Part shown: positions 34,718 through 44,066 of the stretch, in pieces
How the letters are laid out: each line of letters opens with the position of its first letter
Position numbering within the stretch: the first letter of the stretch is position 1
NCBI RefSeq assembly: GCF_003071345.1
Contig: NZ_QCYK01000001.1
Coordinates: 1-64,000 of the forward strand
Reading direction: 5' to 3'
DNA from: Chitinophaga parva
Lineage (GTDB): Bacteria > Bacteroidota > Bacteroidia > Chitinophagales > Chitinophagaceae
DNA length: 64,000 bases
Made by a program: the position numbers and the translations under genes
The notes under the pieces: model-generated
Databases searched by the model: none
The model's input: only the letters and a program-made list of their open reading frames with translations
What the model was told of the DNA's origin: nothing

Positions 34718-35359
34718 ATGTCTGCTAACACCATCGCCGGCATAGAGCTGCCGGATAGCGCTATGGCGCAGCAATCCACGGAATTGCTGCGCACACATGG
34801 AAGTGAGCTTTTATACAACCATTCCCTGCGCACGTTTGTCTTTGCCGCGCTCCATGGCAAGCAACATAATATCCGCTACGACGCGGAATTATTGTACGTA
34901 AGCAGCATGTTCCATGACCTGGGGCTCACTGCACATTACCGCAGTGATGACAAGCGGTTTGAGGTGGATGGTGCCAATGCCGCGCGCGAATTTGTGCGCA
35001 GCCACGGCCTGCCCCCGCAATCGCTGCAATTGGTGTGGGATGCCGTTGCACTCCACACGTCTCCCGGCATTGCGGAGTACAAAGAACCGGAAGTGGCGTT
35101 GCTGAATTATGGGGTAGCGCTGGATATGGTAGGCAAAGGATATGACCATTTAACGGATCAACAGCGGGAAGAGATCATCCGGGAGTTTCCGCGCAGCGGG
35201 TTAAAGCAAAATATGATCAGCACTTTTTTCGACGGCTTTAAACACAAGCCCCACACCACTTACGGGAGCATCAATGCAGACATTTGTGTGTGCATGATCC
35301 CTGGCTTCCAGCGGGGTGATTTTTGCGAGGCCATCCGGCACTCGCCATGGGCCGAGTAA
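34718..35359 (+). CDS. HD domain phosphohydrolase (cyanamide hydratase-like)
   Basis: 213 residues with H35 (NHSLRTFVFA), H66-D67 (SMFHDLGL) and H113 (ALHTSP), the pattern of HD proteins related to fungal cyanamide hydratase and uncharacterised bacterial relatives. Substrate unknown. The start at ATG 34718 is chosen over a longer frame that overlaps the CMD gene. Last gene of the Crp-CMD-HD group. Confidence 0.86.
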   Translation: MSANTIAGIELPDSAMAQQSTELLRTHGSELLYNHSLRTFVFAALHGKQHNIRYDAELLYVSSMFHDLGLTAHYRSDDKRFEVDGANAAREFVRSHGLPPQSLQLVWDAVALHTSPGIAEYKEPEVALLNYGVALDMVGKGYDHLTDQQREEIIREFPRSGLKQNMISTFFDGFKHKPHTTYGSINADICVCMIPGFQRGDFCEAIRHSPWAE

Positions 35360-35458
35360 GGCAGCTATCATCTGAGGCCTGCCTGGTCTCCCCCCGGGGC
35401 TGATGGCGCAATGGGCGATGCCGGCGTGTTACCGGCACCTGTATTATATAAAAACAAG

Positions 35459-35484
35459 AAGGGCAAGCAGTGATGCTTGCCCTT
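35459..35484 (-). terminator. Terminator downstream of the tRNA-Glu pair
   Basis: Minus strand: stem AAGGGCAAGCA / TGCTTGCCCTT with a 4-nt loop followed by TTGTTTTTATA. Confidence 0.8.
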
Positions 35485-35486
35485 TG

Positions 35487-35558
35487 TAGCGCGTACGGGA
35501 GTCGAACCCGTCATTCCTCCGTGAAAGGGAGGCGTCTTAGCCGATTGACCAACGCGCC
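35487..35558 (-). tRNA. tRNA-Glu (UUC), copy 2
   Basis: 72-nt cloverleaf on the minus strand: acceptor GGCGCGT / ACGCGCT, anticodon arm CCTCC-CTTTCAC-GGAGG (anticodon TTC), T arm ACGGG-TTCGACT-CCCGT. The 3' CCA is not encoded and the discriminator is A. The first acceptor pair is G-U. Identical to copy 1. Confidence 0.95.
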
Positions 35559-35614
35559 AAACTCTTTTACGATCTTTATTATTGAACAATCCGTCTTTTA
35601 CGATGGTTTCTTTG

Positions 35615-35686
35615 TAGCGCGTACGGGAGTCGAACCCGTCATTCCTCCGTGAAAGGGAGGCGTCTTAGCCGATTGACCAACGCGCC
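35615..35686 (-). tRNA. tRNA-Glu (UUC), copy 1
   Basis: Same 72-nt sequence as copy 2, 56 bp upstream of it in transcription order. Both are read from the promoter at 35707-35737. Confidence 0.95.
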
Positions 35687-35706
35687 GTGTTTCGTTATTG
35701 GGATTG

Positions 35707-35737
35707 CAAAGGTAAGTGTCTGTTTTATATTTCCAAA
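35707..35737 (-). promoter_or_regulatory. tRNA-Glu operon promoter
   Basis: Minus strand: TTTG at 35734-35737 (in TTTTGG), TACCTTTG at 35707-35714, spacer 19 bp. Same extended forms as the two rRNA promoters. Confidence 0.8.
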
Positions 35738-35763
35738 ATATTTTTACTTAACGCAAATTTATA

Positions 35764-35794
35764 TTGCAGAATCACCACATTGCGCGTAAATTCG
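35764..35794 (+). promoter_or_regulatory. gap promoter (candidate)
   Basis: TTG at 35764-35766 and TAAATTCG at 35787-35794 with a 20-bp spacer; the -7 box departs from TAnnTTTG at one base. Confidence 0.5.
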
Positions 35795-35829
35795 CTACTC
35801 AAATTTATCATCTCAAATCACAGTGAAAA

Positions 35830-36846
35830 ATGGCAACTTCTCTTAAAATCGGTATTAATGGTTTTGGCCGCATTGGTCGTCTCGTTTACCGTCAGATCTA
35901 CAACATGCCCGGCATTGAAGTAGTAGCAATCAACGATCTTACCAGCCCCGCTGTACTGGCTCACCTCCTGAAATATGACACGGCTCAGGGTCGTTTTGGT
36001 GTAGACGTAACAAACACTGATAACGCAATTATCGTTAATAACGAAGAAGTAAAGATATACGCACAGAAGGATCCCTCCCAGATTCCTTGGGGTCAGCACG
36101 GTGTTGACGTAGTGATCGAATCTACCGGTTTCTTCGCTGACGCTGAAAAAGCAAAAGCCCACCTGACTGCCGGTGCTAAACGCGTAGTGATCTCTGCTCC
36201 TGCCACTGGCGATCTGAAAACTGTTGTGTTCAACGTGAACCACGACATCCTGGATGGTAGCGAAACCGTTATCTCCTGCGCTTCCTGCACTACCAACTGC
36301 CTGGCTCCGATGGCAAAAGTACTGGACGACAAGTTCGGTATCAAACAAGGCCTGATGACCACCATCCACGCTTACACTAACGACCAGAACACCCTGGACG
36401 CCCCGCACCCCAAAGGTGACCTGCGCCGTGCACGCGCCGCTGCTGCGAACATTGTTCCCAACAGCACGGGTGCTGCAAAGGCTATCGGCCTGGTGCTGCC
36501 CAGCCTGAAAGGTAAACTGGACGGTAACGCACAGCGCGTACCCGTGGTAACCGGCTCTCTCACTGAACTGACCACCCTGCTGAATACCAAGGTGACTACA
36601 GAAGAGATCAATGCTGCTATGAAGGCCGCTTCCAACGAATCTTTCGGTTATACCACCGACGAGATCGTGAGCAGCGACGTGATCGGCACCCACTTCGGTT
36701 CCCTGTTCGACGCTACACAGACTAAAGTAATGACCGTAGGTGATCAGCAACTCGTGAAGACTGTATCCTGGTACGATAACGAAATGAGCTATGTTTCCCA
36801 GCTCGTACGTACTGTGAAATACTTCGCAGGCCTGATCTCCAAATAA
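35830..36846 (+). CDS. gap: Glyceraldehyde-3-phosphate dehydrogenase, type I
   Basis: 338 residues; glycolytic NAD-dependent enzyme. N-terminal Rossmann motif INGFGRIGR, catalytic C153 in [12 protein letters not shown] and H180 in [10 protein letters not shown], and the C-terminal WYDNEMSY are all present. pgk follows 148 bp downstream but behind a terminator and with its own promoter. Confidence 0.98.
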   Translation: MATSLKIGINGFGRIGRLVYRQIYNMPGIEVVAINDLTSPAVLAHLLKYDTAQGRFGVDVTNTDNAIIVNNEEVKIYAQKDPSQIPWGQHGVDVVIESTGFFADAEKAKAHLTAGAKRVVISAPATGDLKTVVFNVNHDILDGSETVISCASCTTNCLAPMAKVLDDKFGIKQGLMTTIHAYTNDQNTLDAPHPKGDLRRARAAAANIVPNSTGAAKAIGLVLPSLKGKLDGNAQRVPVVTGSLTELTTLLNTKVTTEEINAAMKAASNESFGYTTDEIVSSDVIGTHFGSLFDATQTKVMTVGDQQLVKTVSWYDNEMSYVSQLVRTVKYFAGLISK

Positions 36847-36852
36847 TCTTGC

Positions 36853-36887
36853 AAAAGGCCGTCAGCCCCTGCTGGCGGCCTTTTTAC
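36853..36887 (+). terminator. Terminator after gap
   Basis: Stem AAAAGGCCGTCAGC / GCTGGCGGCCTTTT with a 4-nt loop and T-run. Confidence 0.85.
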
Positions 36888-36929
36888 TGCTTTCCCTTAC
36901 CGCGGAATCGCAGCGCAGCAGCGATAGCT

Positions 36930-36960
36930 TTTGCCCGGCGGCTCCGCGGTTTTATTTTTG
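36930..36960 (+). promoter_or_regulatory. pgk promoter
   Basis: TTTG at 36930-36933, TATTTTTG at 36953-36960, spacer exactly 19 bp; start codon 33 nt downstream. Confidence 0.8.
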
Positions 36961-36993
36961 ACTACCACTTATTACACCCAAACCAATTGACCG

Positions 36994-38193
36994 ATGAGCA
37001 AATTCAGTCAACACAACTTCAAAGGCCAGAAAGCCTTGATCCGCGTGGATTTCAACGTTCCCCTGAACGATAAGTTTGAGATCACCGATGATACCCGTAT
37101 GCGTGCAGCCGTGCCCACCATCCAGAAGATCCTGGCAGATGGCGGTTCCGTGATCCTCATGTCTCACCTGGGCCGTCCGAAAGATGGACCTACTGATAAA
37201 TATTCCCTGCACCACCTGGTAAACCACCTCGTGAAACTGCTGAATGGCGCTACCGTAAAGTTTGCGGAAGACTGCATTGGCCCCAAAGCCGAAACAGCCG
37301 CCGCCAACCTGCAGCCCGGTGAAGTACTGCTGCTGGAAAACCTGCGCTTCCACAAAGAAGAAGAAAAAGGTGACAAGGCATTTGCCGCACAGCTGGCCAA
37401 GCTGGGTGATGTATATGTGAACGATGCCTTTGGTACCGCTCACCGTGCACACGCATCCACTGCCGTGATCGCGGAAGATTTCCCCGCAGACAAACGCATG
37501 TTTGGCCTGCTGATGGAAGCGGAAGTGAACAGCGCGGAGAAAGTACTGAACAATACGGAACGCCCTTTCACCGCCATCCTGGGCGGCGCCAAAGTGAGCG
37601 ACAAGATCCTCATCATCGAGAACCTGCTGGACCGTGCCAATAACCTGATCATCGGTGGTGGTATGGCTTACACCTTCCTCAAAGCACAAGGAAAGGAAAT
37701 AGGTAACTCCCTGGTGGAAAACGATAAGCTGGACCTGGCCCTGGAACTCATTGCCAAGGCAAAGGCCAAAGGCGTGAACCTGCTGATCCCTGTGGATTCT
37801 GTAGCCGCTGATAAATTTGCAGCGGATGCCAACACCCAGGTAGTGTCTAACGACAATATCCCCGCCGGCTGGATGGGCCTGGACATTGCAGAGAAATCCA
37901 TCGCCCTGTTCAGCGAAGTGATCCTGAACTCCAAGACCATCCTCTGGAATGGCCCGATGGGTGTATTTGAAATGCCCGCTTTCCAGGGCGGTACCAAAGC
38001 CATTGCAGAAGCCGTGGCCCGCGCTACCGCCCAAGGCGCCTTCTCCCTTGTAGGTGGTGGCGACAGCGTTGCAGCGGTGAACCAGTTTGGCCTGGCAGAC
38101 CAGGTGAGCTACGTGAGCACCGGTGGCGGCGCCCTGCTGGAACTGTTTGAAGGCAAGGTACTTCCCGGCATTGCTGCCGTGCAGAACGCATAA
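36994..38193 (+). CDS. pgk: Phosphoglycerate kinase
   Basis: 399 residues; transfers phosphate from 1,3-bisphosphoglycerate to ADP in glycolysis. Substrate motifs [16 protein letters not shown] and LLLENLRFH, and nucleotide-site motifs [17 protein letters not shown] and GGGDSVAAV are intact. Confidence 0.98.
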   Translation: MSKFSQHNFKGQKALIRVDFNVPLNDKFEITDDTRMRAAVPTIQKILADGGSVILMSHLGRPKDGPTDKYSLHHLVNHLVKLLNGATVKFAEDCIGPKAETAAANLQPGEVLLLENLRFHKEEEKGDKAFAAQLAKLGDVYVNDAFGTAHRAHASTAVIAEDFPADKRMFGLLMEAEVNSAEKVLNNTERPFTAILGGAKVSDKILIIENLLDRANNLIIGGGMAYTFLKAQGKEIGNSLVENDKLDLALELIAKAKAKGVNLLIPVDSVAADKFAADANTQVVSNDNIPAGWMGLDIAEKSIALFSEVILNSKTILWNGPMGVFEMPAFQGGTKAIAEAVARATAQGAFSLVGGGDSVAAVNQFGLADQVSYVSTGGGALLELFEGKVLPGIAAVQNA

Positions 38194-38225
38194 TAACTGA
38201 TCATCCCCCCGGGGATTCATTTTAT

Positions 38226-38272
38226 AAAGCCATTTATATCCCTGGCAACAGGTGCATGTAAATGGCTTTTTA
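38226..38272 (+). terminator. Terminator after pgk
   Basis: Long hairpin with ends AAAGCCATTTA / TAAATGGCTTT and a T-run. Confidence 0.75.
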
Positions 38273-38285
38273 CTGCTTACAAAAA

Positions 38286-38320
38286 ACAAAGATCCCGCAC
38301 AATGTGTGCGGGATCTTTGT
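38286..38320. terminator. Terminator of lytic transglycosylase gene (bidirectional)
   Basis: Stem CAAAGATCCCGCAC / GTGCGGGATCTTTG with an AATGT loop; A-run upstream gives a T-run on the minus strand. Confidence 0.8.
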
Positions 38321-38344
38321 TAAAAATGCTTTTCGTAGAAAGCT

Positions 38345-39628
38345 TTATTTATGCTTAGTAGTAACTCTCTTCTTGCTGGCAGTAGTGCTCTTATGCGCTA
38401 CCGTTTTTTTGCTGCTGGTGTGGTGGGCAGCAGTGCGCTGGGCCGGTGCTTTCTTTACCGCCGCGCTATCCACTGCCGGTACCTTCACCGGGGCCGGGAA
38501 ACGTGACTTATCTACTGCTACCGCTTTATCATCGAGCGACATCTGTACAGATTCTTTCAGGATGTCATTCTTCTGCGTCATGAACTGGTTCATCTTGTCC
38601 TTCGGCAAACGCAGGTCTGCAGAATTAGTAGGACCAGCCAGTAAACGGGAGAAGTTCGGGTTCAGGCGTTCCAGGTCGCCCAGGTTTACGTCCAGGCCTT
38701 TGGCGATGGCGTCCAGGCGGTATTTGCCGGTTACGTTAAACACTACGGTGTTCATCAGCTCTTCATCGCTGAGGGGCGCGCCGGCTACGGCTTCTGCAGC
38801 GTTGACGATAGCATCATCAGAGGCATCCACGGCATCGTTACCCACACCAAAGAAGGTGTTGAAACGGTCCAGGATATAACCGGTGGCGATGAATTTGTAC
38901 ACGTGGTTGCGGGATTCTGCGGGCAGGAAATACTGCATGCCCCAGAAATCACTACGGCCGCTGGCCTTGATGGCGCGTTGTACGCCGCCGGCGCCGCAGT
39001 TGTAAGCCGCTACCACCAGCAGCCAGTCGTTAAACTGGTCGTGCAGTTCATTGAGGAACTTGGCGGCAGCCACGGTGCTTTTATAAAAGTCTTTACGTTC
39101 ATCTTTCTTCTTGGCCACTGTCAGACCAAAAAGGCGGGCGGTACCGGACATGAACTGCCAGGCGCCTACAGCTCCTACTTTGGAACGGGCATTGGTATTG
39201 AAGCTGGATTCAATTACCGCCAGGTATTTCATTTCCTCGGGTACGCCATTCTCCCGGAATACTTTTTCCACCATGGCAAAATAGGGCTGACCCTTTTCGA
39301 TCATGATCTGGAGATGCTGGCTGTAGTGTGAAGCAAAATCGTTGATATAACCTGATACCAGGTTGTTATTGATCTGCTCATACACCTTGGGGCTGCGGAT
39401 AGAGCTGGGCAGGGACTCAGCTTCCCGTCTTACCATCAGTGCGGAGGCTGCGGATGGGCGTACCACGCTGTCCTTCGGCAGGACAATCTTCCGGGCCGTA
39501 ATTGCAGTGTCTACTGCTGCTACTGAGGTAAATGCAGGCATCACGTCGCCTGCTACTTTTGCTGCTTTAGCCACGCCTGTTACCAGTGATGGCACCAACA
39601 GTAATAATAATAATTTCCTCATACACAT
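38345..39628 (-). CDS. Membrane-bound lytic murein transglycosylase (MltD-like)
   Basis: 427 residues. Signal peptide 1-22. SLT domain ~110-270 with catalytic E140 in YLAVIESSFNTNA, followed by VGAWQFM and AAYNCGAGGV, which cleaves the peptidoglycan glycan strand to 1,6-anhydro products. A LysM-like glycan-binding domain lies at ~300-350 (VTGKYRLDAIAKGLDVNLGDLERLNP). The last 45 residues are a Lys/Thr/Ala-rich basic tail. A second methionine at residue 3 is an equally possible start. Confidence 0.92.
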   Translation of the reverse strand: MCMRKLLLLLLVPSLVTGVAKAAKVAGDVMPAFTSVAAVDTAITARKIVLPKDSVVRPSAASALMVRREAESLPSSIRSPKVYEQINNNLVSGYINDFASHYSQHLQIMIEKGQPYFAMVEKVFRENGVPEEMKYLAVIESSFNTNARSKVGAVGAWQFMSGTARLFGLTVAKKKDERKDFYKSTVAAAKFLNELHDQFNDWLLVVAAYNCGAGGVQRAIKASGRSDFWGMQYFLPAESRNHVYKFIATGYILDRFNTFFGVGNDAVDASDDAIVNAAEAVAGAPLSDEELMNTVVFNVTGKYRLDAIAKGLDVNLGDLERLNPNFSRLLAGPTNSADLRLPKDKMNQFMTQKNDILKESVQMSLDDKAVAVDKSRFPAPVKVPAVDSAAVKKAPAQRTAAHHTSSKKTVAHKSTTASKKRVTTKHK

Positions 39629-39637
39629 GTTTGTTTT

Positions 39638-41089
39638 TTAACTGGTAGTGACCTGTTTGTTGGTCATAACATTGATCGTATACGCCAAACCTAACAAGTT
39701 TGCTTCGTCAAACTTCCGGGTGATTATCTGAATTCCGTAGGGCATGCCGTTGGAATGTACAGTTAAGGGTATTGAAATGGCGGGTGCTCCCACCAGGTTT
39801 GCCAGTACTGTATAGATATCTGCTAAGTACATGGCGATCGGGTCTTCCATTTTTTCCCCCAGTTTAAAGGCGGTGGAAGGCACCGTGGGCAGCAGGATGG
39901 CGTCGTAGTGCTCCAGGATAGCATTGATCCTGTTCATCACCAGGCGGCGCACCTGCTGGGCTTTCGTAAAGTAGGCGTCAAAATAGCCGGCACTCAATAC
40001 AAAGGTGCCAAGCAGGATACGACGTTTTACCTCTTTGCCGAAACCTTCTGAGCGGCTCAGCTTATAAAAGTCTGTCAGCGCTACGTTGGCGTGGGCCGTG
40101 CGGTGACCGTACTTCACACCATCAAACCGGGAAAGGTTGGAAGATGCTTCGGCGGTGGTCAGCACATAATACGCGGGTACCACGTAATCCAGTATGTCAA
40201 AGTCAACCGCTTTCACGGTATGACCAGCCTGTTCCATTTCTTCAAAGCAATTCAAAAAACCGGCCTTCATTTCAGGGTCCAGGCCCTCATGACGGATCGC
40301 ATCTTTCAAATACGCTAATTTCCAGGATTTATTGTGATCCAGCAGTGCCTGGTAGTCCGGCACCTCCAGTTGAGAGGCCGTGCTATCGAACTGATCCGGT
40401 CCTGCAACCGTTTGCAGCAGTTTTGCCACATCCGCAATATTCTTGCCAAAGATGCCTATCTGGTCAAAGGAAGAAGCGTAAGCGATGAGGCCGTACCGGG
40501 AAATGCGGCCATAGGTAGGCTTTAGCCCGATGATGCCACAAAAATCCGCCGGCTGCCTTACGGAACCACCGGTATCGCTACCCAGGCTCAGCATGCACAG
40601 GTCTGCCTGCACTGCTACAGCGCTGCCACCGGAAGATCCACCCGGTACACGGGTTTCATCCAGCGCATTGCGCACCGGCCCGTAGGCGGAGTTCTCGTTA
40701 GTGGAGCCCATCGCAAATTCATCGCAGTTCAGGTTCCCGATAATGATGGCATCGGCAGCCAGCAGGCGTTCTACCGCCGTGGCAGAGTAAGGGGACACAA
40801 AGCCTTCCAGGATGCGGGAGGCGGCGCCTACGTGGTGGCCTGCGTAGCAGATCACGTCCTTAATGGCTACCACCACACCTGCCAGGGCGCCTACCGGCTC
40901 CCCCGCCCTGATGCGGGCATCCAGCTCCGCTGCCTGCGCCAGCGCCTCATCCGCGTATACTTCCCGGAAGGCATTCAAGCGCGCATGGGCGGCAATCCTG
41001 TCTAAATAAGACTGCACAACGGCGGTACAGGTGGTACGGCCCTCGTGCAAGGCTTGATGTAAAAGATGTATTGTGCTGAATTCAGGCAA
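39638..41089 (-). CDS. gatA: Glu-tRNA(Gln)/Asp-tRNA(Asn) amidotransferase subunit A
   Basis: 483 residues; glutaminase subunit of GatCAB, which makes Gln-tRNA(Gln) from Glu-tRNA(Gln). The amidase triad is visible: K77 (VAIKDVI), S152 (PGGSSGGS) and S176 (SDTGGSVRQPA). Length is standard. It stands apart from gatB/gatC, which are not in the window; lies 71 bp after tatA on the same strand. Confidence 0.96.
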   Translation of the reverse strand: MPEFSTIHLLHQALHEGRTTCTAVVQSYLDRIAAHARLNAFREVYADEALAQAAELDARIRAGEPVGALAGVVVAIKDVICYAGHHVGAASRILEGFVSPYSATAVERLLAADAIIIGNLNCDEFAMGSTNENSAYGPVRNALDETRVPGGSSGGSAVAVQADLCMLSLGSDTGGSVRQPADFCGIIGLKPTYGRISRYGLIAYASSFDQIGIFGKNIADVAKLLQTVAGPDQFDSTASQLEVPDYQALLDHNKSWKLAYLKDAIRHEGLDPEMKAGFLNCFEEMEQAGHTVKAVDFDILDYVVPAYYVLTTAEASSNLSRFDGVKYGHRTAHANVALTDFYKLSRSEGFGKEVKRRILLGTFVLSAGYFDAYFTKAQQVRRLVMNRINAILEHYDAILLPTVPSTAFKLGEKMEDPIAMYLADIYTVLANLVGAPAISIPLTVHSNGMPYGIQIITRKFDEANLLGLAYTINVMTNKQVTTS

Positions 41090-41160
41090 GCTAAATCAGT
41101 ATGTTTTAAGGATTAAACAGCGCTATTTCAATTGGCATGGGAAAACCAGCAGCACTAAGA

Positions 41161-41499
41161 CTAGGCATTGTTTTCCGGGGTAGCCGGTGCGGCCGGCGCT
41201 TCATTTGCAGCGGGCCCGATGGGCTGTGCAGGAGCAGCGGCAGCAGTGGTGGTGGCAGCAGGAGCGGGTTTAGGCGGAGCCTGTACATCGCGCATTCCTT
41301 CTTCAATCTCACGGCGAACATTGTTCTTGGCATCGTTGAACTCACGCATCCCTTTACCCAAACCTCTCATCAGCTCCGGGATCTTGTTACCGCCAAACAG
41401 CAGCAACACCACCACAGCGATCAGCAGGATCTCTGTGCCACCCACTTCATTGAGGAATAAGAAAGAAGATTTAACCATTACAACAGTCATTGTCTCCAA
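41161..41499 (-). CDS. tatA: Sec-independent protein translocase TatA/E
   Basis: 112 residues: one membrane helix (~20-36, [22 protein letters not shown]), an amphipathic helix ([22 protein letters not shown]) and an unstructured Ala/Pro-rich tail. FGGNKIPEL is the TatA hinge. It forms the pore of the twin-arginine export system; tatC is not in the window. Methionines at residues 4 and 8 are also possible starts. A TATCTTTG -7 box lies at 41517-41524 on the minus strand. Confidence 0.9.
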   Translation of the reverse strand: METMTVVMVKSSFLFLNEVGGTEILLIAVVVLLLFGGNKIPELMRGLGKGMREFNDAKNNVRREIEEGMRDVQAPPKPAPAATTTAAAAPAQPIGPAANEAPAAPATPENNA

Positions 41500-41711
41500 T
41501 TTAAAAGTTTAGTGAACAAAGATAGGGCATAAAATCGGCAATACCTAGGCGGAGCGCGGTTTTATGGCGCTCATATAACAAATATGTAACAACTGAGCGG
41601 GCCGGGCCTTGCCGGTTACAACTTAAAAAAATGGGCAAACGGTCCTGTGATGTAACCATTTACCCATTCAATAATTTGCATACCTGCTTTTGCCAGGTAT
41701 GGGCACAATAA

Positions 41712-41737
41712 AAACGGAAGGCATACGCCTCCCGTTC
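41712..41737 (-). terminator. Terminator after rplS
   Basis: Minus strand: stem AACGGGAGGC / GCCTTCCGTT followed by TTTATTG, 26 bp past the rplS stop. Confidence 0.8.
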
Positions 41738-41762
41738 CTTACAAATTTCCCTGTATTGTGTA

Positions 41763-42110
41763 CTAAACCCTTTTTTCTTTGATACGGGCAGCTTTACCAG
41801 CGCGTTCACGCAGGTAGAACAGGCGTGCCCTTCTTACTTTACCCACTTTATTGAGTACAATGCTGTCGATGTTGGGAGAGAACATGGGAAACACGCGCTC
41901 AACGCCAATGCCATCGGAAATTTTCCTTACGGTGAAAGATGCCGTAAAACCAGTGCCCTGGATCTTCAATACGTCACCTTTAAAGGACTGGATCCTCTCT
42001 TTGCTACCTTCTACGATCTTATAGTTTACGGTAACGTTGTCACCGGCTTTAAACTTCGGGTGCTGTTTCTTAGCAGTTAACTGCTCGTGAACAAAATTAA
42101 TTGCGTTCAT
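41763..42110 (-). CDS. rplS: 50S ribosomal protein L19
   Basis: 115 residues; the FKAGDNVTVNYKIVEGSKERIQSFKGDVL and GIGVERVFPMFSPNI motifs identify L19, which sits at the 30S-50S interface. Last gene of the rpsP-rimM-trmD region but with its own promoter and a ~200-bp gap from trmD. Confidence 0.97.
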   Translation of the reverse strand: MNAINFVHEQLTAKKQHPKFKAGDNVTVNYKIVEGSKERIQSFKGDVLKIQGTGFTASFTVRKISDGIGVERVFPMFSPNIDSIVLNKVGKVRRARLFYLRERAGKAARIKEKRV

Positions 42111-42132
42111 CTTTCAAATATTTAAGGGAGTG

Positions 42133-42165
42133 CAAAGTTAACGTTTAATCCACATAAATTCCAAA
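42133..42165 (-). promoter_or_regulatory. rplS promoter
   Basis: Minus strand: TTTG at 42162-42165 (followed by G), TAACTTTG at 42133-42140, spacer 21 bp; start codon about 23 nt downstream. Confidence 0.65.
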
Positions 42166-42269
42166 TGCAGCGCGCTTAAATTGGAAATTATTTCTTGCCC
42201 GGGGCAATTAAATAATAGCTGTTCCGGGTAAGTCATTGTTTTACAATTTCTTATTGTGCTTATGGTTAT

Positions 42270-42297
42270 ACGTGCCTGCAGCGCTGCCGCAGGCACC
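42270..42297. other. Hairpin between trmD and rplS
   Basis: Stem GTGCCTGC / GCAGGCAC with a 9-nt loop, just past the trmD stop codon. It lacks a T-run, so it may be a weak terminator or RNA-stability element. Confidence 0.45.
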
Positions 42298-42308
42298 CAT
42301 GCCCTATC

Positions 42309-42983
42309 CTACTTCAACAGATCCGGTCTCCTCGCCTGCGTTCTTGCTACTGCCTGGTCGTGGCGCCAGTCTTCAATAAGCCGGTGATTCCCGCTCATGA
42401 GCACTTCCGGCACTTTCCAGCCACGGAACTCTTCCGGCCGGGTGTATACCGGCGGGGCCAGGAGGTTGTCCTGGAAGGAGTCAAAAAGGGCCGAGGTTTC
42501 ATCATTGAGCACCCCCGGCAACAGGCGGCCCAGGGCATCCACCAGCACGGCGGCAGCCAGTTCCCCGCCGGAGAGCACAAAATCACCGATGGAGATCTCC
42601 CTGGTGACAAAGTGCTCGCGGATGCGCTCATCAATGCCTTTGTAATGGCCACAGATCATGAGCAGGTTCTCTTTGAGGGAAAGCTGGTTGGCCATGCGCT
42701 GGTTCAGGGTTTCCCCGTCCGGCGTCAGGTAGATCACTTCATCGTAGGTGGTTTTGGCCTGCAGGCTTTCAATGGCGTTCACCAGCGGCTCCATCATCAT
42801 CACCATGCCGGCACCGCCCCCAAACTGGTAGTCGTCTACCTGGGCGCGGGGCAGCGTGGAGTAATCCCGCAGGTTGTGCAGCTGCACTTCCAGCAGGCCT
42901 TTGTCCTTAGCCCTTTTCAGGATGGAATGGGAAAAAGGGCTTTCCAGCAGTTCCGGCAACACGGTGATGATATCTATTCGCAT
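42309..42983 (-). CDS. trmD: tRNA (guanine-N1)-methyltransferase TrmD
   Basis: 224 residues starting [18 protein letters not shown] methylase that adds m1G37 to tRNA. The knot motifs [21 protein letters not shown] and [13 protein letters not shown] are intact, as is [10 protein letters not shown]. The frame extends to 43019 but would overlap the upstream gene; MRIDI is the conserved N-terminus. It follows the glycosyltransferase-like gene by 5 bp. Confidence 0.96.
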   Translation of the reverse strand: MRIDIITVLPELLESPFSHSILKRAKDKGLLEVQLHNLRDYSTLPRAQVDDYQFGGGAGMVMMMEPLVNAIESLQAKTTYDEVIYLTPDGETLNQRMANQLSLKENLLMICGHYKGIDERIREHFVTREISIGDFVLSGGELAAAVLVDALGRLLPGVLNDETSALFDSFQDNLLAPPVYTRPEEFRGWKVPEVLMSGNHRLIEDWRHDQAVARTQARRPDLLK

Positions 42984-42988
42984 AACAA

Positions 42989-44062
42989 TTATTGTAAAAG
43001 GTCCATATAACGCTGGCATTGCACCGCAAAGGCAAACTTGGGATCGGCCTCCATGGCGGCTTTCCGGGCTTGCAGCTGGTCTGGCGATTGTACCAGCCCC
43101 GCCAGGGTTTCCAGCAGGTCTGGTACGGCATAGAGCACGGCATGCCGCGCAAAGTCTTCCCAGGCACCAAAGCTCCGTTCCATCAGCAGCGGTATTTTCC
43201 AGGCAAAGGCCAGGTTGTACGCCCCCGAAATGCGGGTTTGGATGTATTGTTCAAACATATTGACACCCGGGTGCAGCAGGGGCAAAATTACGTCGGATTG
43301 GGCCAAATACGACTGGAACAGGGGCTCCGGCACCGGTTGTTCAAAGGTGACCACCTGGCTGCGCCGGGGCAGGGATTGCAGGCGGCTGGCCAGGTCCGGG
43401 TGTTTTGCCGCATCGTATTTTCCCAGGAAGATCAGCTTTACATGGGCGGGCAGGCCTTTTGCGGCCACCTGCGCCAGCAGGCTTTCATAATCCCGGCGGG
43501 AGGGCATTACGCTGCCGGGGATGGTTACCCAGGTTTCACCGGCTGGCTTTTCCAGCGGGGTGGCCTCCAGCTGCGGGAAGAAAATGGGATAAAAGCACCC
43601 CAGCTTTATGCCCGCCGGTGGCAGCACATGCAGCAACAGCGTGTCATTGAGCACATAGCAGCGCTTTATTTTCCGGAGAATGAGTTTGCGCAAGGTGAAG
43701 CCCCGGTTAAATTTGCGGCCGTTGTGCACAATACCGGCCCATGTTTTCACGGGCAGGCCCAATACCGTAAGATCGCGCACCACGCTGTTTTCCGCGGTAT
43801 TTACCACGATGGTGTGGATACTGTTGGCCTTCAGGTAAGCCCGCAAGCGTCGCCAGATGCCCCAGTGGTTTTTGATGCTGGTTTCCACCACGTGCAACTG
43901 GTGGCCCGCCAGCCCGGTCACAGCCTCGAAGAACGGCCACAGGTGCGCATTACAGACAATGTGTACCCCATAGCCCCTGCTTTGCAGGAACTGTATCTGG
44001 GCATACATGCATTCGCTGTGCGATCCGCCCAGCTCCAGTAAGGCAACTTGTTTCTGAGCCAT
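42989..44062 (-). CDS. GT-B-like glycosyltransferase candidate in ribosomal operon
   Basis: 357 residues, soluble. The N-half starts with [33 protein letters not shown], a Rossmann-like opening, and the C-half has [19 protein letters not shown] ... [13 protein letters not shown] ... [14 protein letters not shown], the layout of GT-B nucleotide-sugar transferases. I cannot assign a family or substrate. It sits between rimM (4 bp upstream) and trmD (5 bp downstream), so it must be co-transcribed with translation and tRNA-modification genes, which is unusual. Confidence 0.75.
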   Translation of the reverse strand: MAQKQVALLELGGSHSECMYAQIQFLQSRGYGVHIVCNAHLWPFFEAVTGLAGHQLHVVETSIKNHWGIWRRLRAYLKANSIHTIVVNTAENSVVRDLTVLGLPVKTWAGIVHNGRKFNRGFTLRKLILRKIKRCYVLNDTLLLHVLPPAGIKLGCFYPIFFPQLEATPLEKPAGETWVTIPGSVMPSRRDYESLLAQVAAKGLPAHVKLIFLGKYDAAKHPDLASRLQSLPRRSQVVTFEQPVPEPLFQSYLAQSDVILPLLHPGVNMFEQYIQTRISGAYNLAFAWKIPLLMERSFGAWEDFARHAVLYAVPDLLETLAGLVQSPDQLQARKAAMEADPKFAFAVQCQRYMDLLQ

Positions 44063-44066
44063 CTGC

